Assembly (NCBI RefSeq): GCF_011045035.1 | Contig: NZ_JAALAA010000003.1 | Location: 277,696 to 341,695 of the forward strand | Length of the DNA: 64,000 nt | Direction of reading: 5' to 3' | Origin: Nocardioides turkmenicus | GTDB lineage: Bacteria > Actinomycetota > Actinomycetes > Propionibacteriales > Nocardioidaceae | Shown: positions 31,234 through 41,180 of the stretch, one piece after another | Position numbering within the stretch: the first letter of the stretch is position 1 | Layout: each line of letters begins with the position of its first letter | The notes under the pieces: model-generated | Database searches by the model: none | Seen by the model: the letters and a program-made list of their open reading frames with translations, nothing else | What the model was told of the DNA's origin: nothing | Made by a program: the position numbers and the translations under genes

Positions 31234-32565
31234 ATGTCCGACCACGCACCCCAGGGGACAGCCTTGACCAGCGCCAGTGACGCCCGCGCATACGACCTCG
31301 ACCGATCCCACGTCTTCCACTCCTGGTCCGCCCAGGCGTCGCTGAAGCCGCTCGTCATCGCCGGCGGGCAGGGCTCGCGGGTATGGGACGACTCGGGCCA
31401 CACCTACCTGGACTTCTCCTCCCAGCTGGTCAACACCAACATCGGCCACCAGCACCCTCGCGTGGTGGAGGCGATCAAGAAGCAGGCCGAGACGCTGACC
31501 ACGATCGCCCCGACGACGGCCAACCTGGCGCGCGGCGAGGCCGCCGAGCGGATCACCGACATCGCGCCGGTGGGTTTCAACAAGGTCTTCTTCACCAACG
31601 CCGGCGCCGACGCGGTCGAGAACGCGATCCGGATGGCCCGCATCCACACCGGCCGCGACAAGGTGCTCTCGACCTACCGCTCCTACCACGGCAACACCGG
31701 AGCGGCGATCGTCGCGACGGGCGACTGGCGACGGATCCCGAACGAGTACGCCCGCGGCCACGTGCACTTCTTCGGCCCCTACCTCTACCGCTCGGAGTTC
31801 TGGGCGACCACGCCGGAGCAGGAGTCCGAGCGGGCGCTGCACCACCTCAGGAGGGTCATCGAGGCCGAGGGTCCCGCGTCGATCGCGGCGATCCTCCTCG
31901 AGACCATCCCAGGCACCGCCGGGATCATGATCCCGCCGCCGGGCTACCTCCCCGGGGTCCGGGCGCTGGCCGACGAGTTCGGGATCATGCTCATCCTCGA
32001 CGAGGTCATGGCCGGCTTCGGGCGCACCGGCGAGTGGCTCGCGCTGGACGCCTACGACGTCGTCCCCGACCTGATCACCTTCGCGAAGGGGGTCAACTCG
32101 GGCTACGTGCCGGCCGGCGGGGTGATCATCTCCGACCCGGTCGCGGCGACCTTCGACGAGCAGGTGTTCCCCGGCGGCCTCACCTACTCCGGACACCCGC
32201 TGGCGATGGCGTCGATCGTGGCGACCATCGAGGCGATGAACGAGGAGGGCATCGTCGACAACGCCGCGACCATCGGCACCGACCACATCGCCCCCGGCCT
32301 CGCCGCGCTGGCGGAGAAGCACGACGTGATCGGCGAGGTGCGCGGGACCGGGGTGTTCTGGGCCCTCGAGCTCGTCGCCGACCGCGAGACCCGCGAGCCG
32401 CTCCCGGCGGAGACGATGGGCCGGATCAAGTCCGACCTGATCGCCCGCAACCTGATCCCCTTCACCATGGAGAACCGCATCCACGTGGTGCCTCCGTGCG
32501 TCGTCACCCCCGACGAGGTCGCCGAGGCGATCTCGATCTACGACGACGTGCTCGCCTCGCTCTAA
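31234..32565 (+). CDS. Class III aminotransferase (omega-amino-acid type)
   Basis: A 443-residue PLP enzyme of fold type I. The PLP lysine is K285 (LITFAKGVNSGYVPAGG), with LILDEVMAGFGRTGEW supplying the conserved Asp and FFTNAGADAVENAIRMARIH the phosphate-binding region. In this cluster the expected reaction is transfer of the amino group of beta-alanine or 3-aminoisobutyrate to pyruvate or 2-oxoglutarate, giving a semialdehyde. That product is the substrate of the next gene's enzyme, 12 bases downstream. ATG 31234 lacks a strong ribosome-binding site; TAGAGT at 31216-31221 may be its -10. Confidence 0.91.
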   Translation: MSDHAPQGTALTSASDARAYDLDRSHVFHSWSAQASLKPLVIAGGQGSRVWDDSGHTYLDFSSQLVNTNIGHQHPRVVEAIKKQAETLTTIAPTTANLARGEAAERITDIAPVGFNKVFFTNAGADAVENAIRMARIHTGRDKVLSTYRSYHGNTGAAIVATGDWRRIPNEYARGHVHFFGPYLYRSEFWATTPEQESERALHHLRRVIEAEGPASIAAILLETIPGTAGIMIPPPGYLPGVRALADEFGIMLILDEVMAGFGRTGEWLALDAYDVVPDLITFAKGVNSGYVPAGGVIISDPVAATFDEQVFPGGLTYSGHPLAMASIVATIEAMNEEGIVDNAATIGTDHIAPGLAALAEKHDVIGEVRGTGVFWALELVADRETREPLPAETMGRIKSDLIARNLIPFTMENRIHVVPPCVVTPDEVAEAISIYDDVLASL

Positions 32566-32577
32566 GGACAGATAGAA

Positions 32578-34077
<1,500 letters not shown>

Positions 34078-34088
34078 GCCCGCTCGGA

Positions 34089-34277
34089 TCAGTAGTCGTA
34101 GTCGTCGTCGGGGCCGACTGCGTCGAGCTTCTGCTCGGCGTAGTCGGCCTCGTTGACGTCGTCCGGCGGCGAGGTCACCGTCTCCTCGGTGTCCAGGGGT
34201 GCCTCGTCGTCGACAGTCTCCTGCACGACGTCGGTCGCCTGCTCCTCGAGGTCTGCCTCTGCTGCGTACTCGCTCAT
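34089..34277 (-). CDS. Small acidic hypothetical protein, 62 residues
   Basis: A very acidic peptide (MSEYAAEADLEEQATDVV at the start, GPDDDYDY at the end), about one third Asp plus Glu and no hydrophobic segment. It is predicted disordered. GAGGG is 4 bases upstream of the ATG. Convergent with mmsA. No family recognised. Composition and a ribosome-binding site support a real gene, but at this length chance remains possible. Confidence 0.5.
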   Translation of the reverse strand: MSEYAAEADLEEQATDVVQETVDDEAPLDTEETVTSPPDDVNEADYAEQKLDAVGPDDDYDY

Positions 34278-34378
34278 CTACCCTCGCTCAGATCGATCGA
34301 TGTGCTCGGACTCAAGTAGACCACCGGCGGGCGGGAGCCGCCACGACTCGTCTGCCTCGACTGTGCCTCAGGTCTGCC

Positions 34379-35527
34379 TCAGCGTCGGCGGGATGCCCCC
34401 AGGGCGAGCCGGAGATCCTGCTTCAGTGTGGTGTACGCCTCCTTGGGCTGCCGGTTCACGTCCCAGAGCAGCGCGTAGCCCTGTCCTTCGAACCAGCCCG
34501 GTACCCAGGAGTGGGCGTCATCGATGCCCCAGACCGTGAACGAGGTGCAGGCGCTCACGGCGAGACAGGCCTGGAGCATCTGCGAGAACTCGTAGGGATG
34601 GGCGAAGAGCGCCAGGTCGTCCGTGGGGACCTGGGTCTCGGCGGAGTCGACGAAGGTGCGTACGTCGGCCTCGGTGACCGCGACCTTCAGCCCCAGGTCG
34701 GCGTAGCGCTGCAGGTCGGCACGGAACCGCTGCCCGGAGAAGCCGTACTGGGTGTCGAGGTGGCCCTGGTTGCCGATCCCGTGGATCGGCACGCCCTGCG
34801 CGAGGAGCTCCTTGACCCAGTTGTAGACCGCGGTCGACTTGGCGCTGTTCCCGTCCTCACCGGCGATGTTGTAGTCGTTGTAGAACAGCTGGGCCTTGGG
34901 GTCGGCAGCGTGGGCCCAGCGGAAGGCGTCGGCGACGATCCCGGTGCCGAGGTGCTTGACCCAGAAGTTGTCGCCGTTCATGCCGTTGGGGAGCGGGTTG
35001 GGGCTCCAGGAGTCGGCGAAGAACTCGTTGGCGACGTCCCACTGGTAGACCTTGCCGCGGAAGTGCGTGACCTCGTCGGTGATGTGCTTCTCGAGGATCC
35101 CGCGGAGCTCGTCCTTGCTGATGGTGCCGTTGTTCACGCCCTCGGTGAGCCAGGCCGGGTTCTGGTTGTGCCAGAGCAGGGTATGACCGCGCACCTTCTG
35201 CCCGTGTGCCCGCGCGAAGTCGATGACCTCGTCCGCTCCGGACCAGTCGTAGGTGCCGCGGGTGGGCTCGACGGTCTCCCACTTCATCTCGTTCTCCGGG
35301 GTGAGGCTGGAGAACTCGTCGGCGGCGATGCCGGCGAGCTCGTCGTCGGCCAGCACCTCGGGGTTGACCGCGACACCGACCCGCAGGCCGATCTGGGAGG
35401 CGTAGGAGCGGAGCGAGTCGGACGGGGGCTGGAAGCCGCGGGACTCGGCGTGAGCCGTGGACGATGCGGTGACGACTGCGATGGTCGACGCCGCGGTGAT
35501 GACCGCGGCGAGCTGACGAACTTTCAC
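34379..35527 (-). CDS. Secreted GH10 endo-1,4-beta-xylanase
   Basis: A 382-residue glycoside hydrolase of family 10. A Sec signal peptide ends in SSTAHA near residue 27. The acid/base is E168 (WDVANEFF) and the nucleophile E286 (VAVTEADVR); RGHTLLWHNQNPAWL and FYNDYNI are other family motifs. No carbohydrate-binding module follows. The GTG at 35527 has GGAGG 4 bases upstream. A perfect CRP-type site lies 19 bases before the start, so expression is probably tied to cAMP. It would degrade xylan outside the cell and so complements the arabinose locus. Confidence 0.95.
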   Translation of the reverse strand: MKVRQLAAVITAASTIAVVTASSTAHAESRGFQPPSDSLRSYASQIGLRVGVAVNPEVLADDELAGIAADEFSSLTPENEMKWETVEPTRGTYDWSGADEVIDFARAHGQKVRGHTLLWHNQNPAWLTEGVNNGTISKDELRGILEKHITDEVTHFRGKVYQWDVANEFFADSWSPNPLPNGMNGDNFWVKHLGTGIVADAFRWAHAADPKAQLFYNDYNIAGEDGNSAKSTAVYNWVKELLAQGVPIHGIGNQGHLDTQYGFSGQRFRADLQRYADLGLKVAVTEADVRTFVDSAETQVPTDDLALFAHPYEFSQMLQACLAVSACTSFTVWGIDDAHSWVPGWFEGQGYALLWDVNRQPKEAYTTLKQDLRLALGASRRR

Positions 35528-35546
35528 GATGCCTCCAAGGCGCTGG

Positions 35547-35562
35547 TGTGATCGGCATCACA
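35547..35562. promoter_or_regulatory. CRP-type site upstream of the xylanase
   Basis: TGTGATCGGCATCACA is a perfect TGTGA-N6-TCACA site. It lies between the xylanase and the divergent alditol oxidase gene, so it could affect either. Confidence 0.7.
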
Positions 35563-35599
35563 GATTGACCCGAGGGCGCCATGCTTGTCAATCGTTGTC

Positions 35600-35611
35600 G
35601 ATAACGTTTTC
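35600..35611. promoter_or_regulatory. LacI-family-like half-palindrome
   Basis: GATAACGTTTTC is palindromic at 10 of 12 positions around a central CG, the pattern of many LacI-family operators. It differs from the CACGTG operators of the arabinose locus, so a different regulator is likely. Confidence 0.4.
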
Positions 35612-35641
35612 CGAAGACGGGCGCAGCGGCACGTTCCGGGC

Positions 35642-35647
35642 TACCAT
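35642..35647 (+). promoter_or_regulatory. -10 hexamer TACCAT, leaderless alditol oxidase start
   Basis: TACCAT ends 7 bases before the ATG at 35655, with no Shine-Dalgarno. Confidence 0.5.
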
Positions 35648-35654
35648 CCGATCC

Positions 35655-36905
35655 ATGCGCACCGAGACCCCTGCCCTCGACGCTCCCGGATCGACGTGGG
35701 CTCGCAGCTATGACTACACCGCTCGAGAGCTCGTGCGGCCACGCTCCGTCGATGACGTACGCGACCTCGTGCTGCGCGAGCCACGGCTGCGCGCGCTCGG
35801 GTCCCGGCACTCCTTCACCGACCTCGCGGACACCCCCGGGGTGCTGGTGTCGCTCGACCGCCTGGACGCGTCGCCGAGCCTGTCCGGGGACGTCGTCCGG
35901 GTGCCTGGCGGGATGCGCTACGGCGAGCTCGCCGCCTGGCTCGAGGAGCGCGGGCGGGCCCTGCCCAACCTCGCCTCGCTCCCCCACATCTCGGTGGCCG
36001 GCGCGGTCGCGACCGGGACGCACGGCTCCGGCGTCGCGAACGGTTCGTTGGCCACCTCCGTGACGGCTCTCGAGATCGTCGACGGCCGGGGCGAGCTGGT
36101 GCGCCTGGAGTCCGGCTCACCCGACTTCGCCGGGGCCGTGGTCGGCATCGGCGCCCTCGGGATCGTGACCCACCTCGAGCTGCTGACCTCGCCGACCTAC
36201 CAGGTCTCGCAGACGGTCCACGAGGGCCTCACCTACGACGACCTGCGAGAACACCTCACCGAGATCCTCGGCGCGGCCTACTCGGTGTCGATCTTCACGC
36301 GCTGGGGCGACGAGCCCGACGGCTCGTTCGGCCGCGTCTGGGTGAAGTCACGCTCGACGACCCCGGAGATCCCGGGGACGGTGCTCGCGACCGAGCCCCG
36401 CCACGTGATCCCCGGCCTCGACGCCGCGCCGTGCACCGAGCAGCTGGGCGTGCCGGGACCGTGGCACGAGCGCCTGCCCCACTTCCGGCTCGACTTCCAG
36501 CCGAGCGTCGGCGCGGAGCTGCAGAGCGAATACCTGGTGCCGCTCGATCGCGCCCAGGAGGCGGTGGACGCCGTCCGGTCGCTCGCCGACCGGGTCCGGC
36601 CGCTGCTGCAGGTCGGCGAGATCCGGGCGGTCGCCGCCGACGACCTGTGGCTCTCCCCCGCCTACGGCACCGACGTACTGGCGCTCCACTTCACCTGGCT
36701 GGCCGATCCTGCGGGCGTGGCCGACCTCCTGCCCGACCTCGAGCAACGGCTCCCGGCCGGCACCCGGCCGCACTGGGGCAAGCTGTTCGCCACCGCGGAC
36801 CCCGGCGCCGGCTTCCCGCGCTGGGACGACTTCAGGGCTCTCGCACGCCGCTTCGACCCGGACCGGAGGTTCTGGAACGCCTGGCTGGACCGGGTGCTCG
36901 GCTGA
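35655..36905 (+). CDS. aldO: Alditol (xylitol) oxidase, FAD-linked
   Basis: A 416-residue oxidase of the VAO/D-arabinono-lactone oxidase family. It aligns by eye along its length with Streptomyces AldO: LRALGSRHSF (the His that carries covalent FAD), LPNLASLPHISVAGAVATGT, CTEQLGVPGPWHERLPHFRL, GAELQSEYLVP and RPHWGKLF. Such enzymes oxidise xylitol or sorbitol at C1 to the aldose with O2, forming H2O2. No signal peptide, so cytoplasmic. It shares its upstream region with the xylanase gene, a sensible pentose-use pairing, and converges with the chorismate mutase gene after 4 bases. Confidence 0.9.
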   Translation: MRTETPALDAPGSTWARSYDYTARELVRPRSVDDVRDLVLREPRLRALGSRHSFTDLADTPGVLVSLDRLDASPSLSGDVVRVPGGMRYGELAAWLEERGRALPNLASLPHISVAGAVATGTHGSGVANGSLATSVTALEIVDGRGELVRLESGSPDFAGAVVGIGALGIVTHLELLTSPTYQVSQTVHEGLTYDDLREHLTEILGAAYSVSIFTRWGDEPDGSFGRVWVKSRSTTPEIPGTVLATEPRHVIPGLDAAPCTEQLGVPGPWHERLPHFRLDFQPSVGAELQSEYLVPLDRAQEAVDAVRSLADRVRPLLQVGEIRAVAADDLWLSPAYGTDVLALHFTWLADPAGVADLLPDLEQRLPAGTRPHWGKLFATADPGAGFPRWDDFRALARRFDPDRRFWNAWLDRVLG

Positions 36906-36909
36906 GCCG

Positions 36910-37209
36910 TCAGTCCTCGATGAACTGGCGGTGGTTGCGGATCACCTCGGCGATGATCACGTTGAGGATCTTCTCGGCGAACTCGGGGTCGAGGCCGGCG
37001 TCGTCGGAGAGCCGGCGCAGCCGCTCGATCTGGACCGCCTCGCGGTTGGGGTCGGCAGGCGGGAACCCCGCGCGTGCCTTGAGCCGGCCGACCTGCTCGG
37101 TGCACTTGAAGCGCTCGGCGAGAAGGTGGACGAGGGCCGCGTCGAGGTTGTCGATGCTGCCGCGAAGGCGCAGGAGCTCGTCGTGGGCGGCGCTGTCGGG
37201 TTCGGTCAC
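36910..37209 (-). CDS. AroQ-type chorismate mutase
   Basis: About 99 residues, all helical. Key elements of the AroQ fold are LLRLRGSIDNLDAALVHLLA with its Arg near the N-terminus, KCTEQVGRLKARAG (Arg/Lys) and the C-terminal ILNVIIAEVIRNHRQ. It converts chorismate to prephenate for Phe/Tyr synthesis; in actinobacteria such short forms are often activated by DAHP synthase. The GTG at 37209 is taken as start (TTGGAT, a weak -10, lies 6 bases upstream); a TTG at 37221 would add four residues. Confidence 0.87.
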   Translation of the reverse strand: MTEPDSAAHDELLRLRGSIDNLDAALVHLLAERFKCTEQVGRLKARAGFPPADPNREAVQIERLRRLSDDAGLDPEFAEKILNVIIAEVIRNHRQFIED

Positions 37210-37252
37210 ACGGCTATCCAACCTGATGTAAAGCCAGGAGCGGTGACGAGTC

Positions 37253-37621
37253 TTACTCGCCGGACTCCTTCTCGGCGTGCTCGGCCAAGGCCTTGTCGAT
37301 GTCGAGGTCGACGACGGCGTCGATGACCTGCTTCAGCGCGGGCGCGGGCAGCGCGCCAGGCTGCGAGAAGACGAGGTTGCCCTTCTTGAAGGCCATCAGC
37401 GTCGGGATCGAGGTGATGTTGGCGGCGCCGGCGAGCGCCTGCTCGGCCTCGGTGTCGACCTTGCCGAAGACGATCTCGGGGTGCTCCTCGGAGGCGGCAT
37501 CGTAGATGGGGCTGAACTGGCGGCAAGGGCCGCACCAGGACGCCCAGAAGTCGACGAGGACGATCTCGTTGTCGGTGACGGTGCTCTCGAAGTTCTCTGC
37601 GCCGAGCTCGACGGTGGGCAT
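37253..37621 (-). CDS. trxA: Thioredoxin
   Basis: A 122-residue thioredoxin with the classical active site WASWCGPCRQFSP and the cis-Pro loop SIPTLMAF. The C-terminal DLDIDKALAEHAEKESGE extends the usual 105-108 residues by an acidic tail. The ATG at 37621 sits at the usual distance before VELGAENFES; an upstream in-frame start at 37672 adds an unconserved Arg/Pro-rich leader. No SigR-type promoter was recognised directly upstream. Confidence 0.92.
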   Translation of the reverse strand: MPTVELGAENFESTVTDNEIVLVDFWASWCGPCRQFSPIYDAASEEHPEIVFGKVDTEAEQALAGAANITSIPTLMAFKKGNLVFSQPGALPAPALKQVIDAVVDLDIDKALAEHAEKESGE

Positions 37622-37731
37622 GGGGCTCTCACTTCCGGTCTGGAGTCGCGTGCGCGCCGGATCGGCGGGCACGTACGTCCCAACGTACGTGCCCTATCGG
37701 TGATTCCCGAGGCCCCCGGTGTCGGGTCAGG

Positions 37732-37872
37732 TCAGGGAAGGCGCTTGGTCTTCGGCCCGATGTGCCGCTCGATGCGGCTGCGCGGCTGGCCGGTCAGCTT
37801 GGCGACGATCGGCACCCGGAACACGTAGCCGCCGACGGCCGCCGCGACGAGGAGGAGAATGATCCAGAACAT
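37732..37872 (-). CDS. 46-residue single-helix membrane peptide
   Basis: A 46-codon gene, too short for standard ORF cut-offs. The N-terminus MFWIILLLVAAAVGGYVF is a strong membrane helix, followed by a basic tail (KLTGQPRSRIERHIGPK, ending in TKRLP). By the positive-inside rule the tail is cytoplasmic. A TACGCT hexamer lies 7 bases before the ATG, so the start is probably leaderless. It lies between the thioredoxin and helicase genes, on the same strand. Function unknown; the clean coding composition and promoter support a real gene. Confidence 0.62.
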   Translation of the reverse strand: MFWIILLLVAAAVGGYVFRVPIVAKLTGQPRSRIERHIGPKTKRLP

Positions 37873-37879
37873 GTGATCA

Positions 37880-37885
37880 AGCGTA
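37880..37885 (-). promoter_or_regulatory. -10 hexamer TACGCT before the 46-residue gene
   Basis: TACGCT ends 7 bases before the ATG at 37872, with no Shine-Dalgarno. Confidence 0.4.
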
Positions 37886-37955
37886 CGCCGCAGCACCCAG
37901 GCCCCACCTCAGGATTCTCCCTGAGATGAGGCCTGGATCGGGTCCCGGAACCGGG

Positions 37956-40163
37956 TCAGGCGGCGCGGCGACCCCGGCGGCCCGACTCGCGCTTGCGGAG
38001 CGCGTCGGTGAGGAGCGAGACCAGGGCCTCGAGCTGCACGTCGGCGGAGTCGGTGACCTCCTCGTCGGAGCCGTCCAGGGCGCGAGCGGCGAGCCCGGCC
38101 TTGGAGTCGATCAGCTCGGCGATCCGGGTGTCGATCGTCTGGCTGGCGATGATGCGCCAGGCCGTGACCGGCTCGGTCTGGCCGATGCGGTGGACCCGGT
38201 CGATCGCCTGGGTCTGCTCGGCGTCGGTCCAGGAGAGCTCGGCCAGGACCAGGTTGGAGGCCGCCTGGAGGTTGACGCCGACGCCGGCCGCGGTCAGCGA
38301 GCAGACGATGATCTCGACCGCGGGGTCGTTCATGAACTCGTCGATGGCCTTCTCGCGCGCCTTCGAGGTCTGGTCGCCGCGGATCGTGGAGTAGCGGATG
38401 CCGCGCTCCTCGAAGAGCTTCTGGGCGGTGTCCATGACCTCGATGTGCTTGGCGAAGAAGACGACCTTGCCGACGTTGCGCGCCAGCTGGGCGGCGTAGT
38501 CGGCGGCCAGGGTCGCCTTCGCCTTGCCGATGCGGCGCATCATGCCGAAGACGTTCTCGCCGGTGGAGGCGTCCTGGTCCTCACGCTCCCAGGTGGCGAC
38601 GCGGCGGATCAGCTCGAGGTCGAGCTCGCCCGGGGCCGGCTTGGCACCGGTCACGCGGGTCTCGATCGCGGTGTCGTAGCGCTGCATCATCCGCTTGGCC
38701 AGCTCGGCCTCGGCGGCCCGGATCGAACGGCCCTCGGCGTCGTCGAGCTCGACCGGGAGGTCGGCCACGCGCCGCGCCGGGATGTCGCTGGCGACGTCGA
38801 TCTTGCGACGGCGCACGATGCCCTGGTTGACCACGACGCGGCGGGCGGCGCCGTAGAAGCTGTTGTCCTGCGGGGTCAGCCCGGTCTCCTCGAGCCCCTC
38901 GAGCAGGCCGTTGAGCGGCTTGACGTCGTCGATCCAGCCGAGGAACTGCCAGATCGCCCGGAAGTCCTCGATGTCGTTGATCAGCGGGGTGCCGGTCAGC
39001 GCCATCAGCAGCGGGTTGGCCGTACGCTGCCGGATCTTCTCCGAGAGGGCGAGCACGTGCTGGGAGCGCTGCGAGGACTTGTTCTTGATGAAGTGGGCCT
39101 CGTCGACGACCATGCCCTTGAAGCCGAACTCGCCGAGCCAGCCGACGTGACGGTCGAGGATCTCGTAGTTGACCACGATGATGTCGGCGAAGCCGTCGAT
39201 GTCCTCGCCGTTGCCGTGCACGACGGTCGCCTTCTTGGACGGCGTCCAGAGGCTGACCTCGCGCGCCCAGTTGGCCTTGACCACGTTGGGCACGACCACG
39301 AGCAGCGGGTAGGCGTCGGCCGCCTCGGCCGCGAGCAGGGCCTGCGCGGTCTTGCCGAGACCGGGCTCGTCGGCCAGCAGGTAGGTGCGGTGGCCCTGGG
39401 CCGCCGAGGCGACCATCTGGGCCTGGTGGTGCATGAGCTCGCGGGTGCCGGGCGCGTCGACGTGGCCGGGGCCGTAGGCGGGCGGGTCGGGCAGCGGCAT
39501 GCAGGAAGGGCCGGAGTCGGCGTACTCGAAGCTGCGGAAGAGCGGTCCGAGGAGCTCCCAGCCGGACAGGCGGCGGGCGTGCACCGGCGGGCGCGCGTTG
39601 GTGAAGTCGGGCACCAGGAACGGGTTGGAGAGCTGGCGCTGGATGACGCTCGTCGGGACGACGCGCTTGTCGGGGACGACGACGGCCGGGGCCTCGTCCT
39701 CGTCCTCCTCCTCGTCCTCGGGCACGTCGACGCCACCACGGGCCATCAGCTCGTGCTTGAGGTCGAGGGCGGCCTCGGAGATCTCGGCGTCCTCGGCGAG
39801 GAGCTCGAACAGGCGCGAGTCCATGGTCGCGGTCTTGGCGAGGATCGTCGCGATCCCGTCCAGGCGCTTGAGCTGCTCGGCGCGGCGGCCCTCGTTGAGG
39901 GTCTCGTCCTCGAGCACGCGATGGCGCTCGTCCCGGGCGAGGAGCGCGACGACCTGGAACTTGGTGCGCACGTCGGGCATCGCCGAGCGGCGCTGCACGG
40001 CCGACTCGACCTCGCGGACGACCTGAGCGAGCACCGGGATGATGCCCTCGTTGTCCTTGTGGACGCCCTTGCGGCGACCGTTCTGCCCGGACTTGCCGGC
40101 GTTTCCGTTGCTACGCGAACGGCCGGACCGGTTGTTGCGCCGGGTAGCGGCTCCCTGAGCCAA
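37956..40163 (-). CDS. SNF2-family helicase/translocase (SMARCAL1-like)
   Basis: A 735-residue protein. Residues 1-230 are a basic then acidic N-terminal region (VPEDEEEDEDEAP); the SNF2 ATPase follows with motif I LADEPGLGKTAQA, motif II VVDEAHFIKN, motif III LMALTGTPL and C-terminal motifs VVFFAKHIEVMD, TAAGVGVNLQAA and QAIDRVHRIGQ. The layout resembles annealing-type translocases acting at stalled forks. A TTG at 40163 is taken as the start because AAGGAGG lies 6 bases upstream; a GTG seven codons earlier would overlap that site. About 280 bases upstream contain no other gene. Confidence 0.9.
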   Translation of the reverse strand: MAQGAATRRNNRSGRSRSNGNAGKSGQNGRRKGVHKDNEGIIPVLAQVVREVESAVQRRSAMPDVRTKFQVVALLARDERHRVLEDETLNEGRRAEQLKRLDGIATILAKTATMDSRLFELLAEDAEISEAALDLKHELMARGGVDVPEDEEEDEDEAPAVVVPDKRVVPTSVIQRQLSNPFLVPDFTNARPPVHARRLSGWELLGPLFRSFEYADSGPSCMPLPDPPAYGPGHVDAPGTRELMHHQAQMVASAAQGHRTYLLADEPGLGKTAQALLAAEAADAYPLLVVVPNVVKANWAREVSLWTPSKKATVVHGNGEDIDGFADIIVVNYEILDRHVGWLGEFGFKGMVVDEAHFIKNKSSQRSQHVLALSEKIRQRTANPLLMALTGTPLINDIEDFRAIWQFLGWIDDVKPLNGLLEGLEETGLTPQDNSFYGAARRVVVNQGIVRRRKIDVASDIPARRVADLPVELDDAEGRSIRAAEAELAKRMMQRYDTAIETRVTGAKPAPGELDLELIRRVATWEREDQDASTGENVFGMMRRIGKAKATLAADYAAQLARNVGKVVFFAKHIEVMDTAQKLFEERGIRYSTIRGDQTSKAREKAIDEFMNDPAVEIIVCSLTAAGVGVNLQAASNLVLAELSWTDAEQTQAIDRVHRIGQTEPVTAWRIIASQTIDTRIAELIDSKAGLAARALDGSDEEVTDSADVQLEALVSLLTDALRKRESGRRGRRAA

Positions 40164-40447
40164 CTGAATCCTCCTTGGGGCCACGCACGGGTGAGTGGCA
40201 TGTCCAAATGCCGACCCTCATCGGCCGGTCGCCCTCCCAGGGCTCACGCAGGTCGATGGCTGACGACTGACGACCGCGTCCAAACAGCGGATACGCGCGA
40301 TCGGCGCCTCATCGACCGGGCCAGTGACTCGTTCGGTCCCCACGACGAACGTCCACGAGCCGGGCGCTTGCAGCGAGTGTAACCCCACCCACACCGGTTA
40401 GTGGAAGTCTCGTCCGGTGTTTTCTGTCAATCGATCAAAGGCTGGTG

Positions 40448-41137
40448 TCAGGCCGACTGCGGACGCGCCCGGTAGAACTCGCGTGCCCGCCGTCCGAGAC
40501 GCTTGGTGGCGGTGTCCGAGAGGACCACGCCGAGCGGGATGTTGAGCACCGGGATGCCGCGCAGGACGACACGCCGAGCCACCCGGGCGCCGACGAGCTG
40601 CGCCATCGACCGGGTGGCCTGGATGGTCTTCCGCGCTGCCCACTGGGAGGCGGCGCGGACACCGAAGCGGCTGCCCGCGGCACCCGCCGCGCTGCCGCCA
40701 CCGTCGAACAGCAGATCCACGCCGGCGAGCCTGAGGAACTCGTCGATCCGGGCCGGATCCTCCAGATCGTGCCCGTACGCAGCCGCGATGTGCATCACCA
40801 GGCGCTGCTCGATCCACGCCAGCGCGACCAGGTCGCCGAGGATCGCCGTTCCGGCCGCCGCGACGACCGCCGCCGGACCGCCGACGAGGGCCGGGATCTC
40901 GGCGGCCGCGATCATCGCGCCGCCGCCGGCACCCTGCGCGCGGGCCAACCAGCGGTGCTTCCTGATCAGCTCGTCGACGTACGCCTCGGGGTCGAAGCCG
41001 GGCTCCGCTCGGTCCGCGGCCACCTTCTGGGCGATCTCCGGACCCTGGGTGGCGACCAGGTGCCCGACCAGCACCTGCGGCGCCGCGGGACCTGCCTTGA
41101 TCAGCTCCTTGATCGGGAACTTCGGCTTCGTGAGCAT
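40448..41137 (-). CDS. EcsC-like protein
   Basis: A 229-residue Ala-rich protein with two weakly hydrophobic stretches: GGGAMIAAAEIPALVGGPAA with VVAAAGTAILGDLVALAWI after it, and ARRVVLRGIPVLNIPLGVVL. The arrangement, including HIAAAYGHDLEDPARIDEFL, resembles the EcsC family, which accompanies ABC transporters in Bacillus but is of unknown activity. A TAGGTT hexamer 6 bases before the ATG indicates a leaderless start. Its neighbours give no functional clue. Confidence 0.7.
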   Translation of the reverse strand: MLTKPKFPIKELIKAGPAAPQVLVGHLVATQGPEIAQKVAADRAEPGFDPEAYVDELIRKHRWLARAQGAGGGAMIAAAEIPALVGGPAAVVAAAGTAILGDLVALAWIEQRLVMHIAAAYGHDLEDPARIDEFLRLAGVDLLFDGGGSAAGAAGSRFGVRAASQWAARKTIQATRSMAQLVGARVARRVVLRGIPVLNIPLGVVLSDTATKRLGRRAREFYRARPQSA

Positions 41138-41143
41138 GTCCCG

Positions 41144-41149
41144 AACCTA
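41144..41149 (-). promoter_or_regulatory. -10 hexamer TAGGTT, leaderless EcsC-like start
   Basis: TAGGTT ends 6 bases before the ATG at 41137, with no Shine-Dalgarno. Confidence 0.5.
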
Positions 41150-41180
41150 GCCGACGCCGGGCCGGATCAGCGGAAGCGAC

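Noticed and set aside
37926..40382. 818-codon plus-strand frame opposite the helicase
   Set aside because: Antisense to conserved SNF2 motifs; biased Gly/Asp/Val composition.
40164..40447. Possible gene in the 284-base gap upstream of the helicase
   Set aside because: Short frames here lack ribosome-binding sites, -10 hexamers and coding-type composition; only scattered hexamers (TTGACA on the minus strand at 40425-40430) were noticed.
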